A DNA stretch of 64,000 bases from Chryseobacterium aurantiacum (GTDB lineage: Bacteria; Bacteroidota; Bacteroidia; Flavobacteriales; Weeksellaceae): positions 310,001 through 374,000 of the forward strand of contig NZ_PXUE01000002.1 of NCBI RefSeq assembly GCF_003020585.1. The letters are read 5' to 3'. Numbering within the stretch: the first letter of the stretch is position 1; each line of letters begins with the position of its first letter. Positions 18,798-26,399 of this stretch are shown piece by piece. A program made the position numbers and the translations under genes. The notes under the pieces are model-generated. The model searched no databases. It was not told the DNA's origin and was given only the letters and a program-made list of their open reading frames with translations.

Positions 18798-19046
18798 ATG
18801 GACGACGAAAACGAAGTAACTATTGCAATCTGTAAGTACATTTACACCAACTGGATTTCAAAAGCAAAATCCCAGAGAGACTTTGCATCCAAATGTGAAA
18901 TAGAAGAAAGCACCGTTAGAAAAATTAAAAATATCGCATTGGGAACAGCCAAAACAGAATACAATATGTCTATGAAAACACTCGCAAAAATTTGTAGAAA
19001 GAAAGAAATTACTTTAAAAGAGTTTTTTGAAAATATAGAAAAGTAA
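18798..19046 (+). CDS. Small helix-turn-helix regulator
   Basis: An 82-residue protein. The stretch KSQRDFASKCEIEESTVRKIKN (about 23-44) fits a Cro/CI-type helix-turn-helix: Q-R-x-F-A-x-x-x-x-I-x-x-S-T-V-R-x-I. The rest resembles the helical XRE fold (MKTLAKICRKKEITLKEFF). No other domain. It is followed at once by a terminator of the same type as the other small HTH gene at 20149. Both sit beside the recombinase and may act in the same system. Confidence 0.75.
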   Translation: MDDENEVTIAICKYIYTNWISKAKSQRDFASKCEIEESTVRKIKNIALGTAKTEYNMSMKTLAKICRKKEITLKEFFENIEK

Positions 19047-19072
19047 GATCCTGACGAGCGTTGGGATTTTTT
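19045..19072 (+). terminator. Terminator of the HTH gene at 18798
   Basis: AAGATCCTGAC pairs fully, with G-U pairs, with GTTGGGATTTT around GAGC, then T residues. Confidence 0.75.
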
Positions 19073-19115
19073 ATAACAATATTGTAGAAACTAAGAACCA
19101 TCCCTACATTTCTAG

Positions 19116-19649
19116 CTACTCTCCTATCTTCTTTGCTCTCCTTTCCAAAATAAGGTGTGCGGCATCCAGCATTTTAGTCAGGTGAATATAGGGGCTCACA
19201 ATGTTACTTTCCGGCAGGTGATCACACACTCCCATTGAGAAATAAACGATACCGGACATAAAATAATCAAACTCCTTGATGCTGTACTCCCGAAATGCCT
19301 TTTTGAAGACCCGAAGAGGGTCTTGATACTCTTTCTTCGTAAGCAGGCCGAATAGCAAGGGAGAAACATTTTCCAACGAAGCACTTGTCTTCTGCTTCTT
19401 TTCTTTCAAATGGATAAGGTAGCTTGCCCGTACAAACGACCGCATAGATTGGTGAAACTGAAAGAGAGCAGACGGTTCCTCATGGATCCAGCTATTCCTT
19501 TTTACCGCGTAGTTTATAATGCTGTTAAGTCTTTCCTTAGAGGCTGCAAGGTCATGAAACTGAAAGAAAGCCTCCATCAGTTGTAATCCTGAATGCTTCC
19601 TGTCCCCTGCTCTCAAGCAGGTTTCAAAGGGTGTTGCCATTTTTTTCAT
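19116..19649 (-). CDS. Hypothetical helical protein
   Basis: A 177-residue protein I do not recognise. It is soluble, mostly helical, rich in Phe, His and Lys, with no signal peptide, zinc motif or enzyme signature. Features such as LMEAFFQFHDLAASKERL and FDYFMSGIVYFSMGVC suggest a helical bundle. It faces the HTH gene at 18798. The start may be Met1 or Met4. Neighbourhood suggests an accessory-region regulator or structural protein; function unknown. Confidence 0.55.
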   Translation of the reverse strand: MKKMATPFETCLRAGDRKHSGLQLMEAFFQFHDLAASKERLNSIINYAVKRNSWIHEEPSALFQFHQSMRSFVRASYLIHLKEKKQKTSASLENVSPLLFGLLTKKEYQDPLRVFKKAFREYSIKEFDYFMSGIVYFSMGVCDHLPESNIVSPYIHLTKMLDAAHLILERRAKKIGE

Positions 19650-20080
19650 GTGTTTGTGTGTTTGTGTGTTTATGTTAAGGTTCTTACCTCATCTTATATT
19701 CTTAATATTCCTTAATGGTTTATATCTGATAGAAATTGTTATCCCGTGAAAGCCCGAAAGCCGCAATGGATTGTACACTCCATTGTACCGTATCATGATA
19801 CTGTATGTTATAAAGCGGCTTAGAGAAATACAATTGTAGAAGAGATGAACAGCATGAAAATAAAACGGCATGAGACTCTACAATATCCGACTTGAGGTAC
19901 TGGTATACCTGTACACAGATAAGAGAGCCCACGCCTAGGTCGTGAGCTTTTTACTTATCCTCTCGTGTACTAAAAATTACCAGTTTTCAAGCCGAGATTC
20001 TAAGCAATAGCTTCTATTATTCGTTGAAGTATCGCAAAATTACTTTAATAAGTAATCTTTTCCAAATATAAGAAATTTCC
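19646..20080. other. Non-coding region with a short TG-rich simple repeat
   Basis: 19647-19676 is a TGTGTTTG-type microsatellite just before the start of the minus-strand gene, where length changes could alter its expression. Further in are short palindromes such as GTATCATGATAC. No gene is supported. Confidence 0.45.
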
Positions 20081-20108
20081 ATTTTGTTACAAGTACTTGT
20101 AACAAAAT
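20081..20108. promoter_or_regulatory. 28-bp perfect palindrome, probable operator
   Basis: ATTTTGTTACAAGT and its exact reverse complement meet without a spacer. It lies 41 bp before the start of the HTH gene at 20149 and overlaps where its promoter must be (a CCCTTTG -7-like box follows at about 20128). Most simply it is the autoregulatory site of that XRE protein. Confidence 0.7.
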
Positions 20109-20148
20109 TTGTAAAAAAATTCCCGCCCTTTGTATAAAGTACTAATAA

Positions 20149-20382
20149 ATGGACACTTCACAAGATGAAATACTAAAAAAGTTTGGAGAACATATCAAAG
20201 ATTTAAGACTTAAATCTGGACTTACTCAGGATGATATTGTTCTAAACAGTTCAAAAATTACCAAGGGTACAGTAAGTGACATAGAAAATGGAAAAAGAAA
20301 CTTTGCATTTACTACATTAATAGATTTAGCCCGTGGCCTAAATGTGCCGCCAAAAGAGTTATTAAACTTCAAAATTGATTAA
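20149..20382 (+). CDS. XRE-family transcriptional regulator
   Basis: A 77-residue single-domain Cro/CI regulator. IKDLRLKSGLTQDDIVLNSS, TKGTVSDIENGKRN and TLIDLARGLNVPPKELLNF match the XRE helix-turn-helix closely. The 28-bp palindrome just upstream is the likely operator, so it probably represses itself. It lies convergent to the tyrosine recombinase and could also control it or the invertible promoters; this is inference. Confidence 0.88.
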   Translation: MDTSQDEILKKFGEHIKDLRLKSGLTQDDIVLNSSKITKGTVSDIENGKRNFAFTTLIDLARGLNVPPKELLNFKID

Positions 20383-20410
20383 AAATCCTGACGAAAGTTA
20401 GAATTTTCTA
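20382..20410 (+). terminator. Terminator of the XRE gene
   Basis: AAAATCCTGAC pairs with GTTAGAATTTT around a GAAA tetraloop, with one mismatch and one G-U pair. Same design as the terminator at 19045. Confidence 0.65.
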
Positions 20411-20490
20411 TGTTTACAGAAAGTCGTAAAAAAATATACGTCTAATTAAAAGTTTATCAGCTGGGCATAATGAAAGCTTTTTGAGACCAC

Positions 20491-21741
20491 TTATAGCTTC
20501 AGACCATAGTAAATTTGTTCAAAATAATTATTTAGGGATAATATTCGGCTCTTGTCTACAGGGTTAATATATTTTTGAAACATTTGTTCGGTAGTATGCC
20601 CGGTTGCTTCCATAAGCAATGGTGTAGGAATTTTCCCATAAAAATTGGAGGCAAAACTTCTTCTCCCGATATGGCTTGTAAGGACTTCCCATTTTTCTAG
20701 GGATAGTTTTTTTATTCGGTAGCCAATACGTTTACTGGTGTATATCGTTTCCTTTAGATCAGCTTTTTTTGCAATTAATTTAATCTTGCGGTTATATTCT
20801 GTACAGCTCATCTTTTCGGGAAACTCGTTTTTATATCGGCTTATAATCTGATGTACGGCAGGATGTAGCGGGAGGGTAATTTTCTTTTTGGTCTTTTTTT
20901 GAGTAAAGGCAATGCAGGTTTTTCCATCTATCATTTCCAATTGTTCAGAAGAAAAATTCATAAAATCAGAAATCCTTTGTCCTGTATAGCAGCTAATCAT
21001 AAGCCAGTCCTTGGCAGCCTGCAATTCTTCCGGAACCATAGTCTTGCTAATGCTGTCAATCTCCTTTTCATCAAGGGTTACCATTTCTTTATGCTGCCTT
21101 TCTCTCCTTATTTCTATCTGCCATACCTGGGTACGGATTCCCTTTTTTTCAGCAAAATTAAGAATGGTCTTTATGAAGTGTATAGTCCTGTATATGGTAT
21201 TCTCGCTATATTCTTCTATGCTTCCGAAGGCCAAAAAGCCTTTCACAAATTCCATATCTACAGATTCTATAGAGAACCGCTTTGCCATATGCCCTTCGAA
21301 GCGTTCTACCAGTTTAAAAAAAACCATATACCTTTTATAGGTAGAAGGGGAAATAAAGTCCTTTTTCAGAGCAATGTATGTGCTAATGATATTTAAAAGT
21401 GAATTTTCGGGAAGATTATTTTCTTTTACCTCACAAATTCTTCTGACCTCTTTTGAAACAGAGCTTTGAGAAGTGATTTTTTTCAGAAGAATATTTTCCT
21501 TTAGTACTTCAGTAAGGGAAATCTTCAAATGATTAAGCTTTACATTCAGGGCTTTATACTTCTTGAAATAGATATTGCCGGGCCTCTGTTTTTCAGCATC
21601 CCATTCTTCAGGATTAATTTTGAAAGGGGTTTGAATAGAATAATCAATTTTGAATTCCGCAGCAGTAATTTTTATATATATGTCATGAGAACATGAAAAA
21701 TTTTGCTGATTATTTTTTAATAAGAAGAAATTAAAGGTCAT
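20491..21741 (-). CDS. Tyrosine recombinase, candidate promoter invertase
   Basis: Site-specific recombinase of the phage integrase family, 416 residues. It has an N-terminal arm (1-110), a SAM-like core-binding domain (about 115-205) and a catalytic domain (about 220-400). The full catalytic set is visible: Arg256 in CYTGQRISDF, Lys near 286 in KKKITLPL, His357 and Arg360 in HIGRRSFA, His382 in ATGHTTEQ, and nucleophile Tyr390 in FQKYI. Length and layout match Bacteroidota integrases, which include promoter invertases. No tRNA, excisionase or element core is beside it. Instead an inverted-repeat-bounded promoter begins 38 bp upstream of its start. In the present orientation that promoter points at this gene. 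Confidence 0.9.
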   Translation of the reverse strand: MTFNFFLLKNNQQNFSCSHDIYIKITAAEFKIDYSIQTPFKINPEEWDAEKQRPGNIYFKKYKALNVKLNHLKISLTEVLKENILLKKITSQSSVSKEVRRICEVKENNLPENSLLNIISTYIALKKDFISPSTYKRYMVFFKLVERFEGHMAKRFSIESVDMEFVKGFLAFGSIEEYSENTIYRTIHFIKTILNFAEKKGIRTQVWQIEIRRERQHKEMVTLDEKEIDSISKTMVPEELQAAKDWLMISCYTGQRISDFMNFSSEQLEMIDGKTCIAFTQKKTKKKITLPLHPAVHQIISRYKNEFPEKMSCTEYNRKIKLIAKKADLKETIYTSKRIGYRIKKLSLEKWEVLTSHIGRRSFASNFYGKIPTPLLMEATGHTTEQMFQKYINPVDKSRILSLNNYFEQIYYGLKL

Positions 21742-21778
21742 TGTTATTGTTTTGATCGGCTAATTTAGAATAAAAAAT

Positions 21779-21796
21779 TAGTCCTACAAGGACTAG
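21779..21796 (+). repeat. Left inverted repeat of cassette 1
   Basis: TAGTCCTACAAGGACTAG. It has the form TAGTC-CTACAAG-GACTA: two 5-bp arms around a 7-bp asymmetric core, as expected for a tyrosine recombinase crossover site. Confidence 0.85.
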
Positions 21797-21872
21797 TTTT
21801 CTAGGCAAATTCATTATAAAACTTTCTTGACAGAAAAGCCTAATCAATTATCCTTTAATCATTTGTACGGGG

Positions 21873-21918
21873 CAAATTTAGAACAGCCTTTGCACATATC
21901 CTATGCCCATTTCACATA
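21873..21918 (-). promoter_or_regulatory. Promoter P4, inside cassette 1
   Basis: On the minus strand: TATGTG, 20-bp step to TATGT in CATAGGATATGT, 13 bp, TAAATTTG; TGATTA follows 11 nt later. Its sequence is closest to P5. Confidence 0.78.
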
Positions 21919-21984
21919 ATGTTATTATTATTTACAAAAAGGCTAAACACTAACTCATTAACTTGTAAATCAATAAGTTAAAAG

Positions 21985-22002
21985 CTAGTCCTTGTAGGAC
22001 TA
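21985..22002 (-). repeat. Right inverted repeat of cassette 1
   Basis: CTAGTCCTTGTAGGACTA, the exact reverse complement of the left repeat, with core CTTGTAG on this strand. Confidence 0.85.
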
Positions 22003-22150
22003 CTTGTATAAAATAAACACAATTGATCACAGGACATTTCCTATTTAACTTAAGAATTTTCTGATTCAGAAGATATCTTAATTTTTTGACAGCTTGTCTC
22101 TGTGAACGCATGATTAAGCAATTAAAAACAACAAGTTAATTTTTTAAAAG

Positions 22151-23047
22151 ATGAAAACAAAAACAATTACATTATTAACCCTCATTACACTATCTGCATT
22201 TTCCTATGCACAAACAGGAAACGTAGGGATTAATACCACTGGTCCCACAAAGAATTTGGATATTAATGGGGATTTAAGAGTCAGAACATTACCCATAATG
22301 CCAGGCGGAACCCCTTTGGTTTCTGATGCAAATGGTAATGTAGGGATATTTAGGCCAGTAGATCCAACTAATAACGACTTTACTCTGTATCATGTTGATA
22401 GTAATGTCAGACAAAATGATTCCCGAACCGTTCCTCTCTCTTCTATCCTAAATGTGTCTCAAATGACTGCCGGCCAGGTACTGGATACAGAATGTTGGCT
22501 AGTTCCTAATTCTGAAGTTAGGTTTAAATTTCCTACTGGTGGTTCAATAAGAAGGGGAACAGCATCTTGGGGGATGTGGTTTGAGATGAAGTATCCTGCT
22601 ACTACGAATCCTCCTAGTAACGCTTTCCCTTTAATACCTTCCGGAGGATCAGCAGGAACTATTAGAGGACCTATATACTTCCACAGCAGAGCATATGCAA
22701 GATTGTCTAAAAATACAGGTACTGCTGCTAGTCCTATTTGGACAGTAATGAATGTAGTGTCAGTAGTTATGCAAACTTCACAGATGTCTCCTTACTTTGA
22801 TGAGGCCATAAAGTATAATGAAACTGGTGGTCCTATTGGTGGTGGTTCAAACTATAATTTCCGATACTTTCTTTCCGCTAATTATAGTATGGATTCAGCT
22901 ACTCCGGATTCTGAATATAAAGTAGAGCTATTGTATGGCATTGAACATTTATCTTCAAGAACAGCCAATGTACCACCGAATGCACCTGCTGATTATTTGC
23001 AGAATTGGGGGATTCAGTCGGCTTCTTTCAGTTATTATAAAAACTAA
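22151..23047 (+). CDS. Secreted surface protein next to invertible cassette 1
   Basis: A 298-residue exported protein, signal peptide ending SYA-Q (about 21). It starts with NVGINTTGPTKNLDINGDLRVR, the family opening, but then leaves the usual module for VSDANGNVGIF and a long unique C-terminal part (about 80-298) rich in aromatic residues (WGMWFEMKYP, NYNFRYFLSANYSM). No membrane anchor or T9SS tail. It lies just right of cassette 1, so expression should depend on cassette orientation; as sequenced the promoter points away. Non-coding element B begins about 20 bp after the stop. Function unknown; adhesin or surface antigen is inferred. Confidence 0.8.
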   Translation: MKTKTITLLTLITLSAFSYAQTGNVGINTTGPTKNLDINGDLRVRTLPIMPGGTPLVSDANGNVGIFRPVDPTNNDFTLYHVDSNVRQNDSRTVPLSSILNVSQMTAGQVLDTECWLVPNSEVRFKFPTGGSIRRGTASWGMWFEMKYPATTNPPSNAFPLIPSGGSAGTIRGPIYFHSRAYARLSKNTGTAASPIWTVMNVVSVVMQTSQMSPYFDEAIKYNETGGPIGGGSNYNFRYFLSANYSMDSATPDSEYKVELLYGIEHLSSRTANVPPNAPADYLQNWGIQSASFSYYKN

Positions 23048-23065
23048 TTGATAGGCTTCAAGAAG

Positions 23066-23250
23066 CTTACAATAAATTAATTATAATCTTATTTTGGCTA
23101 TATATAAAATTACACAATTAAAGTATACACGCGGGTATATACAATTGGAGTAAGATTATATAATCCTTAATCCTACCTGAAATAGACCAAAAGAGATTAT
23201 TTCATTTTTTCATTTTTTGCATATAGGAGAGTGATTCTCTCCTATATTTT
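23066..23250 (+). ncRNA. Structured non-coding element, copy B
   Basis: Starts about 20 bp after the surface gene and ends in ATATAGGAGAG/CTCTCCTATAT plus T residues (23221-23252). Outer stem ATAATCTTA with TAAGATTAT; inner stem CAATT with AATTG; a GTATAC-containing top hairpin. It may be a 3' UTR structure of the surface mRNA or a processed RNA. Copy D is nearly the same. Confidence 0.6.
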
Positions 23251-23320
23251 TAGAGAGAGAGAGGAATAAATATTTAAATGACAAATAGTCGGTTAAAAGC
23301 ACCCGCTATACAGAGTAAAT

Positions 23321-23549
23321 ATTCTGATGAAATCTTCAAATGCTTTAGGGCTTTTTGCTCTTTGATGCATGGAGATCATCAAACACAATAATTGTAATCT
23401 TATTTTGGCTATATATAAAATTGCTCAATAAAAAATACATGCCTGTATAAAATTGTGGTAAGATTATGTAATCCCACCGATAATAGTTAGAAGAGATTAT
23501 AACTTTTCATAATTGTCCTATATAGGAGAGAGAGATCTCTCCTATTTTT
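23321..23549 (+). ncRNA. Structured non-coding element, copy C
   Basis: Its leader (ATGAAATCTTCAAATGC...) aligns with the first bases of copy A after P3, but the promoter half-sites are lost, leaving only a TATACAG remnant at 23308. Outer stem AATCTTA/TAAGATT, inner stem CAAT/ATTG, hairpin TACATGCCTGTA, terminator ATAGGAGAGA/TCTCTCCTAT (23522-23545). Copy E is nearly the same. Confidence 0.55.
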
Positions 23550-23718
23550 ATTGATATTAGTTCCAAAGCCTTTACTAAATTCATTTAAAAATCTGATGAT
23601 ACCTATTATCAAAGAATTGATTTTTAATATTGTGATAGATTATTCTTAATTATCTGCAATAAGAATAAAGATTTATTATATTAAGTTGTCCTAAAATAGG
23701 TTTACATAAAAATTAAAC

Positions 23719-23747
23719 AAAAAGCCATGCATAATGCATGGCTTTTT
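23719..23747. terminator. Symmetric hairpin terminator
   Basis: AAAAAGCCATGCAT pairs with ATGCATGGCTTTTT around one base. With A and T runs at the two ends it can stop transcription from either side. Confidence 0.8.
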
Positions 23748-23815
23748 GCTCTGTAGCTTCATTATAAGACGATGTAAAAGAGATAATGATATATAAATAT
23801 ATGGTTTGATAACAT

Positions 23816-23872
23816 AAAAGTAATAATCTTGGATTTTTTTTTTGTAAAAAAAAATCCAAGATTATTACTTTT
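23816..23872. terminator. 27-bp perfect hairpin beside cassette 2
   Basis: AAAAGTAATAATCTTGGA plus nine T residues pairs exactly with its reverse complement around TGT. It is far longer than an ordinary terminator. It lies 32 bp left of cassette 2, where the promoter points left as sequenced, so it would stop that transcript. Confidence 0.8.
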
Positions 23873-23904
23873 AACACTGATTATCATTTGATTTAATGGC
23901 AAAA

Positions 23905-23923
23905 GTAGTCCTAGTTAGACTAT
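23905..23923 (+). repeat. Left inverted repeat of cassette 2
   Basis: GTAGTCCTAGTTAGACTAT, form TAGTC-CTAGTTA-GACTA. Confidence 0.85.
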
Positions 23924-23998
23924 TTTTTAAACGAATTAATTATGCCTTTTTCATAGACTTAAATGCTTAATCAATTACCCTTTAATCATTTATATGTG

Positions 23999-24044
23999 CA
24001 AATGTAAAACAGCATTCAAACATATCCTATGTCAATTTCACATA
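23999..24044 (-). promoter_or_regulatory. Promoter P5, inside cassette 2
   Basis: On the minus strand: TATGTG, 20-bp step to TATGT in CATAGGATATGT, 13 bp, TACATTTG; TGATTA follows 10 nt later. Confidence 0.78.
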
Positions 24045-24100
24045 TTATCTAAAAAAAATAAAAATACAATCAAGTGGTTTATAATTCAATAAGTTACACC

Positions 24101-24119
24101 ATAGTCTAACTAGGACTAC
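24101..24119 (-). repeat. Right inverted repeat of cassette 2
   Basis: ATAGTCTAACTAGGACTAC, the exact reverse complement of the left repeat. Confidence 0.85.
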
Positions 24120-24625
24120 CTTTTAAAACATAAATTATTTACCAATTATGAGGAAAAAATGTATTTCTAATATAAGAACAAAGAGTATGTATCAGATCGT
24201 AAATAAAGTATTTCAAATTTAATAGCATTATAAAGGCTTTATATATATTTCAACAGTATAGTAATTATCCTTTTGTTTTCATCTAATTATTACATTGTCA
24301 TTAATTGTATAAAGCCTATTTATTTTTCAGCTTGAGCTTTTCCTTTCCTTAAGATAGAAAAAATTATTAACTAAAAAATAGTATTGATAATCAATCAAAT
24401 TTTAAATACAATGAATAAATATGATGAGAGACCTGTACGCTCTCCACCCTTATAAAATATTAACTAATAAAAAAATATCAAAAACACCATATTGGTAACA
24501 ATGTTAATACAATCTTCACCCTTATTTGTCGCTTGGTGCATTTTGATATTTGTTCATGAATACCTTATAAAAACACAAGAATACAACACAACTAAAATAA
24601 TTAACTTAATTAAAAATTACTTAAG
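24120..24625. other. Long leader region before the cassette-2 surface gene
   Basis: No gene above background. A 14-codon frame starts at 24411 and covers a GAGAG/CTCTC mini-hairpin. TTTG-containing boxes near 24527-24552 could be a second, non-invertible promoter, but the spacing is poor. Confidence 0.3.
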
Positions 24626-25585
24626 ATGAAAAACAAAATTACAAAAGTAATGACAATCACGGCATTGACTTGTTCCCTTGCAGCAAATGCACAAAGCGGA
24701 AGAGTGGGTATTAACACCTCTACTCCCAATACCACTTTAGATGTTACCGGAAAACTGGGAGCAACTGATGCAGACGGTCTGCAGGCACCTAGACTTACCC
24801 GCGGGGAGATTACCACAAAAGGAACTTTGTATACAACAGCCCAAACCGGAGCATTGATTTATATTACAGACATTTCCGGAGGAGATAATGTAGGACCTAG
24901 AATCAATATTACAGGAACTGGTTATTATTATTTCGATGGAAATGTATGGCAAAAAGTAGCTTCAGGTACTGGCGGCGGTGGCGGTGGAAGCAATACCGCT
25001 GATAACGGTCTTACTTTAACAGGATCAAACATACAGTTAGGAGGTAATTTAATACAGCCAACCACTATTGTGACAACAGCAACCAATCAGCTTACCATCA
25101 GCGGGCCTGCAACAGGTGGACTAAAATATTTAGATGGTAATCAGGGTGTAGATAAAATACTTGGAAGTGATGCTAACGGGGTGGCTACTTGGATTCCAAA
25201 CGTACAAGCACCTAATGCCGCCTTAAATAGATTTGTTACTAACCCTAGTGGTGTTTCTGCTGCTGCTTCCACTTATACTAGAATTTCTACAATTTTTAGC
25301 GTTACTAAAATTGGACTGTTTAAAACTTCTGGCAGCCTTTCCTGGACAGGTACAAGTCCCAATATATTATATGTCCATTTGTGGGAATGTACAGCTACAG
25401 GAACCCTTGTGAGTAGAATTAGTATGGTTTCATCAATATATGCTCCTGCATCTAATTTCTTCCTTAATGAAACGCCAGTATATCTCGAACCAGGAAAGTT
25501 TTATTGTTATACTGTTTTGCCAAGTAGTGGTCCAATTACTGTTACTGCTGGAACTGGCAGTTATGGATTTATCCATCTTCAATAA
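24626..25585 (+). CDS. Secreted surface protein next to invertible cassette 2
   Basis: A 319-residue exported protein, signal peptide ending ANA-Q (about 22). It has the full module (about 27-110): RVGINTSTPNTTLDV, GLQAPRLTRGEI, GALIYIT, GYYYFDGNVWQKV. A glycine linker (GTGGGGGGS) follows, then a repeat-like middle and a unique beta-rich C-terminal domain (about 195-319) ending YGFIHLQ. No anchor is visible. As sequenced the nearby promoter faces away, so I infer it is off in this clone. Linker plus variable tip suggests a fibre or display protein; the ligand is unknown. Confidence 0.82.
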   Translation: MKNKITKVMTITALTCSLAANAQSGRVGINTSTPNTTLDVTGKLGATDADGLQAPRLTRGEITTKGTLYTTAQTGALIYITDISGGDNVGPRINITGTGYYYFDGNVWQKVASGTGGGGGGSNTADNGLTLTGSNIQLGGNLIQPTTIVTTATNQLTISGPATGGLKYLDGNQGVDKILGSDANGVATWIPNVQAPNAALNRFVTNPSGVSAAASTYTRISTIFSVTKIGLFKTSGSLSWTGTSPNILYVHLWECTATGTLVSRISMVSSIYAPASNFFLNETPVYLEPGKFYCYTVLPSSGPITVTAGTGSYGFIHLQ

Positions 25586-25734
25586 CTTTTGAAATTAGTA
25601 TAATTAAATTTTTTGACATAACTACCTTATAATAATGTAATGGTAATCAGTATTAATATTCTTACTGTATATATATTATTGTATATAACTCCAAAGTACG
25701 GTTACCATTATTATATTATTTCAAGTAAAATAAA

Positions 25735-25788
25735 ATGAAAATAATTACAGCATTGTTACTATTAGTATGTGAAAAACTTATTATTTAA
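25735..25788 (+). pseudogene. Signal-peptide relic of a surface gene
   Basis: Eighteen codons, MKIITALLLLVCEKLII then stop, look like a leftover signal peptide. It lies just before element D, in the gap where the duplicated unit would have had a gene. Confidence 0.3.
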
Positions 25789-25824
25789 GAACAAGAATAG
25801 ATAAAGCCAATGTTATCTTTGCCT

Positions 25825-26000
25825 ACAATAAATTAATTATAATCTTATTTTGGCTATTATATAAAATTACACAATTAAAAAATACATGCCTGTATATCCA
25901 CTTGGAGTAAGATTATATAATCCTACCTGAAATAGACCAAAGAGATTATTTCATTTTTTCATTTTTTGTATATAGGAGAGTTATTCTCTCCTATATTTTT
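25825..26000 (+). ncRNA. Structured non-coding element, copy D
   Basis: Near-copy of B: same outer stem (ATAATCTTA/TAAGATTAT), TACATGCCTGTA top hairpin and the ATATAGGAGAG/CTCTCCTATAT terminator (25970-25996). The inner stem is weaker (CAATT against ACTTG). Confidence 0.6.
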
Positions 26001-26072
26001 TTAGAGAGAGAGAGAGGAATAAATATTTAAATGACAAATAGTCGGTTAAAAGCACCCGCTATACAGAGTAAA

Positions 26073-26303
26073 TATTCTGATGAAATCTTCAAATGCTTTA
26101 GGGCTTTTTGTTCTTTGAAGCACGGAGATCATCAAACACAATAATTGTAATCTTATTTTGACTATATATAAAATTGCTCAATAAAAAGTACATGCCTGTA
26201 TAAAATTGTGGTAAGATTATGTAATCCCACCGATAATAGTCTGAAGAGATTATAAATTTTCATAATTGTCCTATATAGGAGAGAGATCTCTCTCCTATTT
26301 TTT
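26073..26303 (+). ncRNA. Structured non-coding element, copy E
   Basis: Near-copy of C, with the same leader (ATGAAATCTTCAAATGC), stems and terminator. D and E together repeat the B-C block of about 480 bp, 2.75 kb away. Confidence 0.55.
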
Positions 26304-26399
26304 ATTAAAGATTGTCTCTATCAAATACCATTTCCCAAAGCCATCCTGCTTCGGAAATTTTATATCAAGCAACCAAAAACAATATTGCCCCCCCAAATA

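Larger units (their letters stand above)
21779..22002. other. Predicted invertible promoter cassette 1
   Basis: 224 bp bounded by an exact 18-bp inverted repeat and containing promoter P4. The promoter now points left, toward the recombinase and away from the surface gene at 22151. After inversion the start site would fall near 21915 and read into 22151 with a leader of about 236 nt. The inside is related to cassette 2 over the leader (TAATCAATTA-CCTTTAATCATTT) and the promoter itself. Confidence 0.8.
23905..24119. other. Predicted invertible promoter cassette 2
   Basis: 215 bp bounded by an exact 19-bp inverted repeat and containing promoter P5, which points left, away from the surface gene at 24626. 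Inversion would place the start near 24032, reading right with a leader of about 590 nt. The arms are the same TAGTC/GACTA as in cassette 1, but the 7-bp core differs. Confidence 0.8.

Noticed and set aside
20491-21741. Recombinase as integrase of a mobile element
   Set aside because: No att-like direct repeats, excisionase, relaxase or phage genes in the surrounding sequence; inverted-repeat promoters next to it fit an invertase better. Not excluded.
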